This document shows positions 41,787 through 50,635 of a stretch of DNA of 64,000 nt, piece after piece. Source of the DNA: Amycolatopsis umgeniensis (lineage in GTDB: Bacteria > Actinomycetota > Actinomycetes > Mycobacteriales > Pseudonocardiaceae). A program made the position numbers and the translations under genes. Position 1 is the first letter of the stretch; the number at the start of each line of letters is the position of its first letter. The notes under the pieces are model-generated. The model saw only the letters and a list, made by a program, of their open reading frames with translations, was not told where the DNA came from and did no database searches. Where the stretch lies: the NCBI RefSeq assembly GCF_014205155.1, contig NZ_JACHMX010000001.1, positions 3,968,001-4,032,000 on the forward strand, written 5' to 3'.

Positions 41787-44273
41787 CTACGGCTTCGGCA
41801 GGTAAGGGCCGAGCACCTTCTCCAGGTAGTCCGCCAGGTCGTAGAACGCGTCCTGGACCGGGTTGCCCGCGCTCGGCCGGAACCGCAGCACCTGCGGGTC
41901 GTGGTCGCTCGCCTGCTGGGCGAACTCGGCGTTCAGGTGGACGACGTCGTAGTCGGTCCCGCGCGGCGCCTTCGACGCCAGGATGTGGTCCAGCACCTGC
42001 GACTGACCCTCGAAAACGTAGCTGTACCGCTCGTTTTCGGGCAGCGACGCGATGAGGTCCTTCAGCGCGCCACCCGCGGTCAGCGTCTTCACGGCGGGCG
42101 AGAACGGGTAGTCGTTCAGGTCACCGGCGACGACGATGTTCGCGTTCTTGTCCGACGCGAGCAGCTTGTCGATGAAGCCGCGCAGCACGGTCGCCTGCTT
42201 GGCCCGCTGTACCTCGGAACTCCGGACCGGCGGCTGGTTGCGGCCGTGGGTCGGCTGGTCGCCGCCCTTGGAGTTGAAGTGGTTCGCGATGACGAACACG
42301 GTGCGGCCCTGGAAGACGAACTCGCCGACGAGCGGCTTGCGGCTGGCCGCCCACGCCTCGTTGGCCGGGTCGACGCGGCCGGGCGAAACGGTCAGGTGGG
42401 TCTTGCCGCGTTCCTTGACCACGTCGACCGGGGTGGTCGCGGTGCCACCAGGACGATCCACAAAGGACACTCGAGCGGGGTTGAACAGGAAGCCGACGCG
42501 GATGTTGCCGCCCGGCTGGCCGCCGTCCTTGCCGTTCTCCGGGTCGATCTGACGCCACTCGTAGCGCGGGCCGCCGGCGGCGACGATCGCGTCGACGAAC
42601 TTCTGCAGCGTCTGGTCCGCCACGACGGTGCCGTCGTTGGCCGGACCGTTGTTGTCCTGGATCTCTTCCAGGTTCAGGATGTCCGGCTTCGCCAGGTTGG
42701 TGGCGATGGCCTTGGCCAGCTCGCCGAACTTCTCCACACTGTCCAAAGCAGACAGATTCTCGACGTTGTAGGTGGCCACCGAAAGTTCACCGCTGCGCTG
42801 CGCGCGGGTGCTCTCTCGCTTCAGCCCGTTGTCCTTGGTGGCACCCAGCTTCGTCGCGAACAGCGTGTAGCCGCCGAAGTTGCTGTACTCGACCGGGCCG
42901 GAGGTCTCGCCGGTGAGCACGTCGCCGGTGTTGACCTTCGGGAACGGCACCTCGGCGAACGGGATCAGCGACGCGACCTTGAGCACACCGGTGTTGAGCC
43001 GGTCGTAGTCCAGGTACACCGCGCCGCCGCGGACACTCGGGTTCTGCTTCGGCTTGGTGGTCACGTAAAGCTCGTTGAACGACGACGTCGGGCCGACGAC
43101 GCGCGCGTCGGAGACGCTGACGATCTCGCTCTCGTGCGCCTCCCAGAAGTCCAGCGAGTACTTCGCGGGCTCCAGCGGAAGCGGCTCGATGGTCCCGCCA
43201 GGAGCGGGGGCGACGGTGTCCGGGACCGAGTCCGGCGTGACGACGGTCGCGGCGGGCAAAGCGTTCCTGCTCGAATCGACCGTCCACTGTGCACCCGTCA
43301 GCTCGGTGAGCGACTGGTACGGCGAGGTCGCGGGCGCGTCCGGGTAGAACTCGCGGATGGTGCCGGTGGCGGTCACGGCGTCACCCACGGCCACGGCGGG
43401 CGTGGTGGAGCCGGTGAAGACGAACAGGCCCTCGCTGGTGCGCGGGTCGGCGTCGGGAGCGGTGTCGGTGATCCAGAACCCGCGCGCCGAACCGAAACTC
43501 CGGATCGCGGTCACGACGCCGGTGACCCCGGCGACCTTCTGGTCCTTGAACGGCGAGATCCGGGTGGTGCCCTGGATGTCGTGGATCTTCGCGTTCACCG
43601 GCGGCGGGCCGGTCTCGCCCGGCGTCTCGCCCTTGGAGTTGGTCGGGGTGGGGGCGCCGGAGGTGAAGTCGGCGGCGTTGTCGTCGGTGTCCACCAGCGC
43701 CGCCGCCCTGGCGACGGACGTGGTGTTGGACGGCGCGGGCGCCGGGGCCCCCTCGCGGATGACGGCGGCCGGGCCGAAGCCTGCCAGATCCTTGATCCGC
43801 GTGTCGGCCGCGCAATCGGCGGCGGTCTTGCAGGTCAGCGCCGTGGTGCCCTGGACGAGCGCGATGGTGCCCGCCGTGGCGGACAGCGGGATCGTCCCGG
43901 TGGCGTCCGGGGTCGGCAGGGCGACACTGCCGCCCGCGCCCTTCGCCTCCGCGACCAGGTACCGCGCGCCCGGGGCGACACTTCCGGTCAGCGGCGTGAC
44001 CTGCCAGCTGTTCCCCGACGCGGGCGCGTACTGGACGCTGAAGCCGTCGAGGCTCACGGCCGCCGCGCCGCGGTTGGCGAGTTCGATGAAGTCGTTGCTC
44101 AGCGTCGCACCCGAGTTGCCGCCACCGCCGTAGATTTCGGCGATCACGGCGTCGGCGCTGGGCGCGGCGAGCGCGGCCGGAGCGGCTGCGATGGCAGCAC
44201 CGCTCACGACCAGGCCGGAGGTGACGGCCACGGTCAGGGCCCGTCTCCTGGCAGCACGGCGGGATGTGGTCAC
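41787..44273 (-). CDS. secreted ExeM/NucH-type nuclease with lamin-tail domain
   Basis: An 828-residue exported protein. A long signal with twin arginines ends near APAALAAPS. A lamin-tail/LTD domain (DAVIAEIYGGGGNSGATLSNDFIEL, ...NRGAAAVSLDGFSVQY) is followed by an OB-like segment (GTTRISPF...GVVTAIRS). The C-terminal EEP nuclease domain shows VATYNVENL, LNLEEIQD, VIANHFNSK, VVAGDLNDYPFSP and SDHDPQVL. The order matches extracellular DNases of the ExeM/NucH class. GTG 44273 follows GAGGGGAC by eight bases; earlier in-frame codons add non-signal sequence. Confidence 0.88.
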   Translation of the reverse strand: MTTSRRAARRRALTVAVTSGLVVSGAAIAAAPAALAAPSADAVIAEIYGGGGNSGATLSNDFIELANRGAAAVSLDGFSVQYAPASGNSWQVTPLTGSVAPGARYLVAEAKGAGGSVALPTPDATGTIPLSATAGTIALVQGTTALTCKTAADCAADTRIKDLAGFGPAAVIREGAPAPAPSNTTSVARAAALVDTDDNAADFTSGAPTPTNSKGETPGETGPPPVNAKIHDIQGTTRISPFKDQKVAGVTGVVTAIRSFGSARGFWITDTAPDADPRTSEGLFVFTGSTTPAVAVGDAVTATGTIREFYPDAPATSPYQSLTELTGAQWTVDSSRNALPAATVVTPDSVPDTVAPAPGGTIEPLPLEPAKYSLDFWEAHESEIVSVSDARVVGPTSSFNELYVTTKPKQNPSVRGGAVYLDYDRLNTGVLKVASLIPFAEVPFPKVNTGDVLTGETSGPVEYSNFGGYTLFATKLGATKDNGLKRESTRAQRSGELSVATYNVENLSALDSVEKFGELAKAIATNLAKPDILNLEEIQDNNGPANDGTVVADQTLQKFVDAIVAAGGPRYEWRQIDPENGKDGGQPGGNIRVGFLFNPARVSFVDRPGGTATTPVDVVKERGKTHLTVSPGRVDPANEAWAASRKPLVGEFVFQGRTVFVIANHFNSKGGDQPTHGRNQPPVRSSEVQRAKQATVLRGFIDKLLASDKNANIVVAGDLNDYPFSPAVKTLTAGGALKDLIASLPENERYSYVFEGQSQVLDHILASKAPRGTDYDVVHLNAEFAQQASDHDPQVLRFRPSAGNPVQDAFYDLADYLEKVLGPYLPKP

Positions 44274-44446
44274 GCTGAGTCCCCTCTTCGCAAGATCGGT
44301 CGAGGAATACTCCCCCGAACAAGTGAAATGAGGAAGACGACCAGACAACGATTCGTGACGGCTAGCCCGTTCGGACTCTGGTTCCACCGTGTTCTCCCGT
44401 GCGAGGATCAAGGTCCGCCGCCTGCTACGCACCAGGAGGCGTTTTC

Positions 44447-45769
44447 ATGCGCAGACTTCTTTGCGCGCTCATCCCACTCCTCGCGGCAGGTCTCGTGACC
44501 CCCGTTTCCGCGGCGGCGGAGACCGGGTTCGAGGTGATGACCCCGGCGAGCACGGTCGCGTCCCGCACGGACAGGCGTCCGAACGCGGGCGGCGTTTACG
44601 ACCCCATCGCGCGCAAGACGTTCATCTCGTGGTCCGGCAAGGCCGCGGACACCTACGTCCAGGCCTACGACCACCGGACCGGTGCCTGGACGGCGCCGAA
44701 GAAGATCGCCGACGGCGAGTCCGATCCGCACAACTACCCGACGATGCTGCTCGCCGGCGACGGTCACCTGCTGATCTTCCGCGGCATGCACAACACGCGC
44801 ACCGTGATCAGCCGCGCGCCGCGGGCCCATTCGCTGGACGGCACCTGGACCGACACCGAGGTCCCCCAGGGCGACTCGGCGAGCTACCCGATGCCGGTCA
44901 AGACCGTCGACGGCACGCTGTTCCTGTTCTATCGCGAGACCACCAACGAGCTCGATCCGCAGGCGAACACCGACTTCCGCCCGATGAAGTACCTCGTGTC
45001 CCGCGACAACGGGAAGACGTGGAAGAACTCCGTGCAATTGACCGGGAAACAGTGGGCGTTCGGCTCGCTGGGCCGGGCCGACCACATGGACGAGATCTAC
45101 GTCGGCCAGCTGCGGTACCTGCCGTCGTCCGGACGGATCCAGTTCGTCTACACCCTCGCGGGCGGCGGGCCGACGCAGCACAAACACGACGTCTACCACC
45201 GGAACGTCTACTACCTGTCCTTCGACGTCCGCACCCTGCGCTTCTTCTCCGCGGCGGGCCGCGACCTCGGCACCCAGGTCGATGACGCCGAGCAGGAGCG
45301 GTACCTCAAGGTCGTCGAAACCCCGCTCGAACTCCCCGGCGGGCTCAAGTCGCCGGACTACATCCTGCAAGTCGGCACGCAACGCGACGGCAAGCCGTTC
45401 GTCACCTGGTTCCAGTTCGACGCCGCGGGCTCGCCACGCGATTTCGCGGGCGCGTGGAACGGCCGGAACTGGGAAGTGCGCGAAGTCGCGAACGGACTCC
45501 GCTTGCGCGAGATCGAACAGCTCAATGGCGGCACTTGGCGCGTTTACGGAACGCGGGACGGACAACCGGGCATCGAAACGTTCTTGCTCGAGAACGGACG
45601 TACCTGGAAGCCGGAAACCTTGATCACCACAGCGAAACCGGTCCAGCGCGTCGAAGTGATCGCCGGCTTCCGGGATCCCGCCCGCATTCTGGCGACCGGC
45701 GCGTCCAGTGCGCGTGACGTCTCCGTGGCCGACGGTGACATTTATGTTGCGGGAACCCCGGGCAAATAG
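44447..45769 (+). CDS. secreted BNR-repeat propeller protein
   Basis: A 440-residue exported protein with a signal peptide cut near VSAAAETG and an excellent AGGAGG site before ATG 44447. The mature part has repeated aspartate-box-like and Trp-rich strands (SRDNGKTWKNS, DGTWTDTEV, FYRETTNE), like the BNR_4 family of putative sialidase-like or polysaccharide-lyase propellers. Catalytic residues of sialidases are not evident, so a binding or lyase role is as likely. It is divergent from the nuclease gene. Confidence 0.8.
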   Translation: MRRLLCALIPLLAAGLVTPVSAAAETGFEVMTPASTVASRTDRRPNAGGVYDPIARKTFISWSGKAADTYVQAYDHRTGAWTAPKKIADGESDPHNYPTMLLAGDGHLLIFRGMHNTRTVISRAPRAHSLDGTWTDTEVPQGDSASYPMPVKTVDGTLFLFYRETTNELDPQANTDFRPMKYLVSRDNGKTWKNSVQLTGKQWAFGSLGRADHMDEIYVGQLRYLPSSGRIQFVYTLAGGGPTQHKHDVYHRNVYYLSFDVRTLRFFSAAGRDLGTQVDDAEQERYLKVVETPLELPGGLKSPDYILQVGTQRDGKPFVTWFQFDAAGSPRDFAGAWNGRNWEVREVANGLRLREIEQLNGGTWRVYGTRDGQPGIETFLLENGRTWKPETLITTAKPVQRVEVIAGFRDPARILATGASSARDVSVADGDIYVAGTPGK

Positions 45770-45905
45770 CCCATTGGTGTTTCCCTGCCTTAAATGAACC
45801 TCAAGTCCGGGTACAACCGGGCAATTCCGGAGTTACCTTTGGCGGTGTGAGCGAGGGCACACTCAGACGCTCGCCGGGGAGGGCGAGCAGGGGGAACTGG
45901 GGGCG

Positions 45906-45960
45906 CACCGCCGGTGCACGGGACCCGTCGGGGGAGGACGGAGCCCGTACACCGGCGGTG
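45906..45960. terminator. 17-bp-arm hairpin in a convergent gap
   Basis: Arms 45906-45922 and 45944-45960 pair with one mismatch (CACCGCCGGTG core) around a 21-nt loop. It lies between the convergent BNR gene and the epoxide-hydrolase-like gene. The sequence is unrelated to the other hairpin families here. Confidence 0.6.
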
Positions 45961-45977
45961 TGTCGTTTCCGCTCGCT

Positions 45978-46430
45978 TCAGCGCCCGAGTTCCGGCCGCG
46001 CCCGGTACTTGCCGATGAGCGACTTCGCCCCGGCGACGGCGGCCTTGCCCGCGCCCTTCGCGCTCGCGGCCAGGAACGTCGTCCAGTCGAGGTAGTCGCG
46101 CCACAGCACGATGCGGCCGTCGCGCACCTCGAACGTGCCGCACACCCAGAACTCCGCCTCCCACGCCCCGCGCCGGAGGACGTCGGTGCGCTCGGTGAGC
46201 ACGATCGGGCCGTCGGCGGCGATGTGATGGGTGCGCGCCTCGAACCCGCTGCCGTAGCGGGCCATGGTGCGCAACTGCTTCTCCACCGCCGAGAGGCCGC
46301 GAGCCGGGGGAAGCGGGACGTTCTGGTACACGATGTCGATCGCCACGAAACTCAGCGCACGGTCGATGTCGAGCTCTTCGAGGGCCTGAAGGAAACCGGT
46401 CACCACGGTCTTCGGATCCGTCATGTCCAT
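45978..46430 (-). CDS. limonene-1,2-epoxide hydrolase/SnoaL-like protein
   Basis: A 150-residue alpha+beta cone-fold protein. The family pattern is clear: VVTGFLQALEELDIDRALSFVAIDIVYQN, a GLSAVEKQLRTMARYGSGFE segment and a terminal RDGRIVLWRDYLDW. The Asp-Arg-Asp residues used by LEH-type enzymes for water attack on epoxides appear to be present, though I have not aligned them. Two in-frame ATGs (46430 and 46424) have poor ribosome sites; I choose the first. Confidence 0.82.
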   Translation of the reverse strand: MDMTDPKTVVTGFLQALEELDIDRALSFVAIDIVYQNVPLPPARGLSAVEKQLRTMARYGSGFEARTHHIAADGPIVLTERTDVLRRGAWEAEFWVCGTFEVRDGRIVLWRDYLDWTTFLAASAKGAGKAAVAGAKSLIGKYRARPELGR

Positions 46431-46517
46431 GGAGGCTAATCCGATTTTGAACCGCCGGAAGGTCACAGCCGTATCACAGAGCGGAGGGGCCGGTTCCCCA
46501 CGACTACGGAGGTATCG

Positions 46518-47072
46518 ATGCGACGGCGACTGCCGATGGCACTGTTCGGACTGGTCGTCTGGGTGCTCGCGGGCTGCTCGACGGCCACGGGCGCCGCACC
46601 GGCGGCACCGGGAACCCCCGGCGCCAACCAAGCCGACATCACCTTTTCCCAGCAGATGGTCCCGCACCACCAGCAGTCGATCCAGGTCGCGAACCTGGCC
46701 TCGGAACGGTCTGCTTCCGAGTACGTGAAGGCCACCGCGGCCAAGATCGTCAAGGCCGAGTCGGCCGAGGTCCAGACCATGACCGGCTGGCTGCAATCGT
46801 GGAACGCGGCGGTGCTCCCCGCGGCGGGCCACGCCGGGCACGCGATGCCGGGGATGATCACCGCGGGGCAGGTCGCCTCGCTGCAGAACATGACCGGCGC
46901 CGAGTTCGACAAGACTTGGCTCCCGCTGATGGCCGAACACCTGCGCAACGGCGTCGCGATGGCCAAAACCGTGCTGTCCTCGGGCGAGCACGCCGAGACG
47001 AAAGCGCTGGCACAGGAGATCGTCGAGAACCAGACGGCGGCGATCGACGAGATCACCGCGCAGCTTTCTTGA
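46518..47072 (+). CDS. DUF305 lipoprotein
   Basis: A 184-residue exported protein with a VLAGC lipobox and the DUF305 four-helix core: ADITFSQQMVPHHQQSIQVANLA near residue 40 and a second MAEHLRNGVAMAKTVL. His-rich HAGHAMPGM lies between. Members are often near copper or metal resistance genes, but none is adjacent here. GGAGG lies 8 bp before the ATG. Function is unknown; metal binding is plausible. Confidence 0.88.
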   Translation: MRRRLPMALFGLVVWVLAGCSTATGAAPAAPGTPGANQADITFSQQMVPHHQQSIQVANLASERSASEYVKATAAKIVKAESAEVQTMTGWLQSWNAAVLPAAGHAGHAMPGMITAGQVASLQNMTGAEFDKTWLPLMAEHLRNGVAMAKTVLSSGEHAETKALAQEIVENQTAAIDEITAQLS

Positions 47073-47114
47073 CCCCCTGAAGGCCCCGGAGAGCCCTCCG
47101 GTATTGTTCTCGGC

Positions 47115-47202
47115 GGTGGCGTGTCCGAGCGGCCGAAGGAGCACGACTCGAAATCGTGTGACGGCTAATAACCGTCCGTGGGTTCAAATCCCACCGCCAC
47201 CG
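47115..47202 (+). tRNA. tRNA-Ser (CGA anticodon)
   Basis: An 88-nt type II tRNA with acceptor GGTGGCG pairing with CGCCACC, anticodon loop ACTCGAAAT giving CGA (UCG codons), a long variable arm and T-arm GTGGGTTCAAATCCCAC. The discriminator G is not followed by an encoded CCA. Confidence 0.96.
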
Positions 47203-47206
47203 CAGC

Positions 47207-47238
47207 GAAGAGCCGGTCTCCACGGAGACCGGCTCTTC
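47207..47238 (+). terminator. intrinsic terminator of tRNA-Ser(CGA)
   Basis: A 14-bp perfect stem (GAAGAGCCGGTCTC and complement) with loop CACG begins five bases after the tRNA. The 3' arm ends in CTTCTG rather than a long U tract. Confidence 0.75.
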
Positions 47239-47249
47239 TGCGTGTGGGC

Positions 47250-47456
47250 CTACTTGTTGAACTTGTCCTTCAGCTCCTGCACGCCGCCTTCCGCGCGGTC
47301 GCGCAGGTCGTGCCCGGTCTCCTTGACCTGACCTTCGGTCTGGTCCGCCCGGCCGGAGTTCGCGAGGTCCTGGTTGTCGGTCTTCTCGCCGAGCTTCTCC
47401 TTGGCGGCGCCGATGGCCTGCTCGGCCTTGTCCTTCGCCTTGTCGAAAACGCTCAT
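47250..47456 (-). CDS. CsbD-family stress-response protein
   Basis: A 68-residue, highly charged, disorder-prone protein: MSVFDKAKDKAEQAIGAAKE followed by KTDNQDL and a second helix DLRDRAEGGVQELKDKF. This is the CsbD pattern, associated with general stress in many bacteria. AAGGAGGAAC lies upstream of ATG 47456. It ends 11 bp from the convergent tRNA terminator. Confidence 0.88.
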   Translation of the reverse strand: MSVFDKAKDKAEQAIGAAKEKLGEKTDNQDLANSGRADQTEGQVKETGHDLRDRAEGGVQELKDKFNK

Positions 47457-47540
47457 GGCGGATGTTCCTCCTTCGACTGCGGCCGCCGTTTGCGGCCGCG
47501 TGATCTTGGGATACCCGCCGAGCCGGAACCGACACATCTG

Positions 47541-48020
47541 TCACCCGGTGCGGTTACCCCGCCGCCCGTGGAAGAAGGTTTCGAGCAGGGCCGCGCATTC
47601 GGGCTCCAGGACCCCGCCGACGACCTCCGCGCGGTGACTGAGCCGTCTGTCGCGGACGACGTCCCACAGCGACCCCACGGCCCCGGTCTTGGGCTCCCAG
47701 GCGCCGAAGACGAGCTTCTCGACCCGCGCCATCACGAGGGCGCCGGCGCACATCGTGCAGGGCTCCAGCGTGACCGCGAGCGTGCAGCCCTCGAGCCGCC
47801 AGCCGTCACCGTAGATCTTGGACGCGGCCCTCAGCGCGAGGATCTCCGCGTGCGCCGTCGGGTCCCCGAGTTCCTCACGGGCGTTGCGCGCGGAGGCGAG
47901 CGGGGTCCCGTCCGGGGCCAGGACGACCGCGCCGATCGGCACGTCGTCGCCCGCACCCCGCGCCGCCGCGATCGCCGCCTGGACGGCGGCGATGTCGGCG
48001 GCGGAGGCGGAGGGGCTCAG
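47541..48020 (-). CDS. tadA: tRNA(adenine34) deaminase TadA
   Basis: A 159-residue zinc deaminase that makes inosine at the wobble position of tRNA-Arg. The catalytic set is clear with the chosen start: His57 and Glu59 in HAEI, Cys88 and Cys91 in PCTMC. The only start giving a usual N-terminus is CTG at 48020, whose last two bases overlap the upstream TGA (CTGA), the same geometry as ATGA/GTGA couplings. An in-frame ATG at 48062 would add 14 residues that overlap the upstream gene and do not look like TadA. The upstream gene encodes the actinobacterial TadA-associated protein. Confidence 0.88.
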   Translation of the reverse strand: MSPSASAADIAAVQAAIAAARGAGDDVPIGAVVLAPDGTPLASARNAREELGDPTAHAEILALRAASKIYGDGWRLEGCTLAVTLEPCTMCAGALVMARVEKLVFGAWEPKTGAVGSLWDVVRDRRLSHRAEVVGGVLEPECAALLETFFHGRRGNRTG

Positions 48021-48499
48021 ATCTCGTCCAGGATCTTGGTGAACTCGGCGGCGAATCCGCACCGCTGCGCGACCATCTGGAGTTGTTCGTCCGGATAGAG
48101 GTCGACCTCGCCGACGATCACCTGGAGCTCGGCCCCCGGCAGACCGAGATCGGACAGGATCTCCAGATCGCCTTCCGGCCAGACCGCCTCGTCGTCCTCG
48201 TCCGGTGGATCGACTCTCAGCACGTCGAGGACGTCGGCGGCGATGTCGTAGTCGAGCGCCGCGGCGGCGTCGGACAGCAGCAGCGAGGGTCCTCTGGGAC
48301 TCGGCCGGACGATCACGAAGAACTCGTCGTCGATCGCCAGCAGCCCGAAGGCGGCACCGGTCGAACGCAGTTTGCCGAGCTCGGTGATCGCAGCGTCGAG
48401 TTCGGCGAGTGCCCCTGGATCAAGAGAGCTGCACCGCCACCGACCGTCCTCCCGCACCACGGCCACCGCGAACCCCGTGATCGGCTCTTGCACCGCCAT
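48017..48499 (-). CDS. tRNA adenosine deaminase-associated protein
   Basis: A 160-residue acidic protein conserved beside tadA in actinobacteria. It starts at ATG 48499 (MAVQEPITGFAVAVVREDGRW) and contains a long acidic C-terminal half with DVLRVDPPDEDDEAVWPEGD. The stop overlaps tadA. Earlier in-frame ATGs would make an Arg-rich extension overlapping the divergent promoter. The role is unproven; association with TadA is by genomic context. Confidence 0.87.
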   Translation of the reverse strand: MAVQEPITGFAVAVVREDGRWRCSSLDPGALAELDAAITELGKLRSTGAAFGLLAIDDEFFVIVRPSPRGPSLLLSDAAAALDYDIAADVLDVLRVDPPDEDDEAVWPEGDLEILSDLGLPGAELQVIVGEVDLYPDEQLQMVAQRCGFAAEFTKILDEI

Positions 48500-48575
48500 G
48501 CGCACACCGTATTCCGCCCGCATTCGGAACGCACGCACGGTGCGCCCGAAGCGCCGCATGCGCCACTATCGAGAC

Positions 48576-49805
48576 ATGACCGGACCCACCGACCTGCCCA
48601 CGCTCCCCGATGCGCGCTTCGCCGGTTTGCTGGACGAAGCCCGCGCGCTCCAAGCGAAAACCGTAGAGCTCCGCCGGGAGATCCACCGGAATCCGGAGCT
48701 CGGCCTCCACCTGCCGAAGACCCAGGCCTCGATCAAGGCGGCGCTCGAGGGCCTGCCGCTGGAGATCACCGAGGGCAAATCGACCACGTCGCTGACCGCC
48801 GTCCTCCGGGGCGGGAAGCCGGGTCCGGCGATCCTGCTCCGCGGCGACATGGACGCGTTGCCGCTCCAGGAGGACACCGGCCTCGACTTCGCCTCCGACG
48901 ACGACGGCGTGATGCACGCCTGCGGCCACGACACCCACGTCGCGATGCTGGCGTCGGCGGCGCGGCTGCTCAGCGAGCACGCCGGCGAACTGGCCGGGTC
49001 GGTGGTGTTCATGTTCCAGCCGGGCGAAGAAGGCGAGCACGGCGCGCGTCACATGATCCACGAGGGCGTGCTCGACGCCGCCGGTGAGCGCGTCGAAAAG
49101 GCTTTCGGCCTGCACATCTTCACCCAGGTCGAGTCCGGCATCGTGCAGACGCGGCCGGGGCCGATCATGGCCTCGGCGAACAGCTTCCACGTGAAGGTCA
49201 CCGGCCGGGGCGGCCACGGTTCGGCGCCGCACCAGGCGATCGACCCGGTGCCCGCGGCGGCGGCGATCGTCACCGCGCTGCAGACGATGGTGACCCGCAA
49301 GGTGAGCGTGTTCGAGCCCGCTGTGGTCTCGGTCACCCGCATCGAAGCCGGGACGACGACGAACATCATCCCGGAGACGGCGTTCCTGGAGGGCACGATC
49401 CGGACGCTGTCCGAGCGGACGCTGGCGTTCGTGCGCGAGGAACTGCCGAAGGTGTGCGAGGCGGTCGGTGCCGCGCACGGTGTCCGCGTGAGCGCCGAAG
49501 TCGTCGCCGGCTACCCGGTCACGGTCAACGACCCGCGGGTCGCGGGCCGGGTGCTGGAGCTGGCGGCCGAGGTCCTCGGCGCCCGCAACGCCGGGGTGAT
49601 GGAGAACCCGGTGATGGGCGCGGAGGACTTCTCCTATGTCCTGCAACGCGTTCCGGGCGCCTTCGCCTTCCTCGGCGCCTGCCCGCCCGACGCCGACCTG
49701 GACACGGTCGAGGCGAACCACTCGAACCGGGTGGTCTTCGACGAGGACGCCATGGCCAACGGCGTCGCGATGTACGCCGCCTTCGCCCTGGACGCACTTC
49801 GGTAG
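48576..49805 (+). CDS. M20-family amidohydrolase
   Basis: A 409-residue zinc peptidase/amidohydrolase similar to hippurate or N-acyl-amino-acid hydrolases. Metal and catalytic motifs are visible: LLRGDMDALPL, HACGHDTHVAML, FQPGEEGEHGARHMI and a dimerisation domain with GRGGHGSAPHQAIDPV. NHSNRVVFDEDAM supplies the last His. It would release amino acids from acylated forms. ATG 48576 is chosen to precede the conserved N-terminal helix. It is divergent from the tadA pair. Confidence 0.88.
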   Translation: MTGPTDLPTLPDARFAGLLDEARALQAKTVELRREIHRNPELGLHLPKTQASIKAALEGLPLEITEGKSTTSLTAVLRGGKPGPAILLRGDMDALPLQEDTGLDFASDDDGVMHACGHDTHVAMLASAARLLSEHAGELAGSVVFMFQPGEEGEHGARHMIHEGVLDAAGERVEKAFGLHIFTQVESGIVQTRPGPIMASANSFHVKVTGRGGHGSAPHQAIDPVPAAAAIVTALQTMVTRKVSVFEPAVVSVTRIEAGTTTNIIPETAFLEGTIRTLSERTLAFVREELPKVCEAVGAAHGVRVSAEVVAGYPVTVNDPRVAGRVLELAAEVLGARNAGVMENPVMGAEDFSYVLQRVPGAFAFLGACPPDADLDTVEANHSNRVVFDEDAMANGVAMYAAFALDALR

Positions 49806-49813
49806 CCATTACA

Positions 49814-49824
49814 CAACAGTGTTG
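49814..49824. promoter_or_regulatory. 11-bp palindrome before the UPF0303-like gene
   Basis: CAACAGTGTTG is a perfect palindrome 14 bases before the ATG at 49838, followed by the AT-rich ATTTAATGG. It could be an operator or part of a promoter. It is short, so chance is possible. Confidence 0.3.
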
Positions 49825-49837
49825 ATTTAATGGGGTC

Positions 49838-50308
49838 ATGAGCGATGACACCCTGGCCGTCCTGGCCGCGCAGGAGGAGCGCCTGGTCTTCAGCCGATTC
49901 GACAACGAGACCGCGCTGAAGCTGGGCATCCACCTGCTCACGGCGGCACGGGACCGCGCCCTTCCGGTGACGGTCTCCGTGCGCCGCGGCGGGCAGCGCC
50001 TGTTCCACGCGGCGCTGCCGGGCACCTCGGCCGACAACGACGCGTGGATCGACCGCAAGAGCCGCGTCGTCGACCGCTACGGGCACAGCTCGTTCCTCGT
50101 CGGCGAGCAGTTCCGCGCGAAGGGCACGACGTTCGAGGCCGACTCTCGCCTCAACCCGGATCTGTACGCCGCCCACGGCGGCGTGTTCCCGGTGCTCGTC
50201 GACGGCGTGGGGCCGGTCGGCACCGTCGGGGTCTCGGGTCTACCGCAGGCCGAGGATCACGCCTTCGTCGTCGAGCAACTGGAAGCCTTTCTCGCCGGAC
50301 TGTCCTAA
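49838..50308 (+). CDS. UPF0303/HbpS-like haem-degrading-domain protein
   Basis: A 156-residue single-domain protein of the GlcG/HbpS-like fold: LKLGIHLLTAARDRALPVTVSV, FHAALPGTSADNDAWIDRK, SSFLVGEQF and DGVGPVGTVGVSGLPQAEDHAFV. Members bind haem or small ligands; some work as extracellular redox sensors, but no signal peptide is present here. The message may start within the AT-rich patch at 49811-49832. The real ligand is unknown. Confidence 0.8.
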   Translation: MSDDTLAVLAAQEERLVFSRFDNETALKLGIHLLTAARDRALPVTVSVRRGGQRLFHAALPGTSADNDAWIDRKSRVVDRYGHSSFLVGEQFRAKGTTFEADSRLNPDLYAAHGGVFPVLVDGVGPVGTVGVSGLPQAEDHAFVVEQLEAFLAGLS

Positions 50309-50393
50309 GTAGACAAGCCACAGGGTTGTCCACAGGTTGTTCACGTGTGGACAACCCCGGGTGACAGCGACGATGCCGAGCCCGGCACCGCAC

Positions 50394-50540
50394 TCGCGTG
50401 ACCAAGCCCGGAACTCGCGTGATCGGGGACGTGACTCGCGTGATCAGACACCGCACATTCAAGTGCGGTGTCCAGACACGCGAGTTCCGTCCCCAATCAC
50501 GCGAGTCACGCCTTTGATCACGCGAGTCACGCCTTCGCTC
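50394..50540. repeat. multi-unit inverted repeat of CTCGCGTGAT, family 4 (larger copy)
   Basis: Three rightward CTCGCGTGA units (about 50395, 50414, 50434) mirror three leftward CACGCGAG units (about 50477, 50499, 50519). The centre at 50447-50472 is a hairpin, ACACCGCAC-ATTCAA-GTGCGGTGT. The centre and the units match those at 32621-32735. It occupies most of the 327-bp gap after the UPF0303-like gene; there is no gene in it that I can support. Confidence 0.68.
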
Positions 50541-50610
50541 CGACTCCAACTGGACACCCGTCCCATCTTTCAGGACGCCTGACCCGAATCCCTTTCGTGC
50601 TAGCGTGAGC

Positions 50611-50632
50611 TGTCACATCATATATCAGATCG
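50611..50632. promoter_or_regulatory. AT-rich putative operator before the DHDPS-family gene
   Basis: TGTCACATCATATATCAGAT lies just before ATG 50636 and stands out in the GC-rich surroundings. ATATATCAGAT resembles FCD/GntR-type sites often found at DHDPS-family genes, but no GntR gene is in the window. Confidence 0.35.
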
Positions 50633-50635
50633 GAC

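Noticed and set aside
45847..46095. A GTG-initiated 82-codon frame between the BNR and SnoaL-like genes
   Set aside because: It spans the inverted repeat at 45906-45960, overlaps the end of the SnoaL-like gene antisense, and has no family resemblance.
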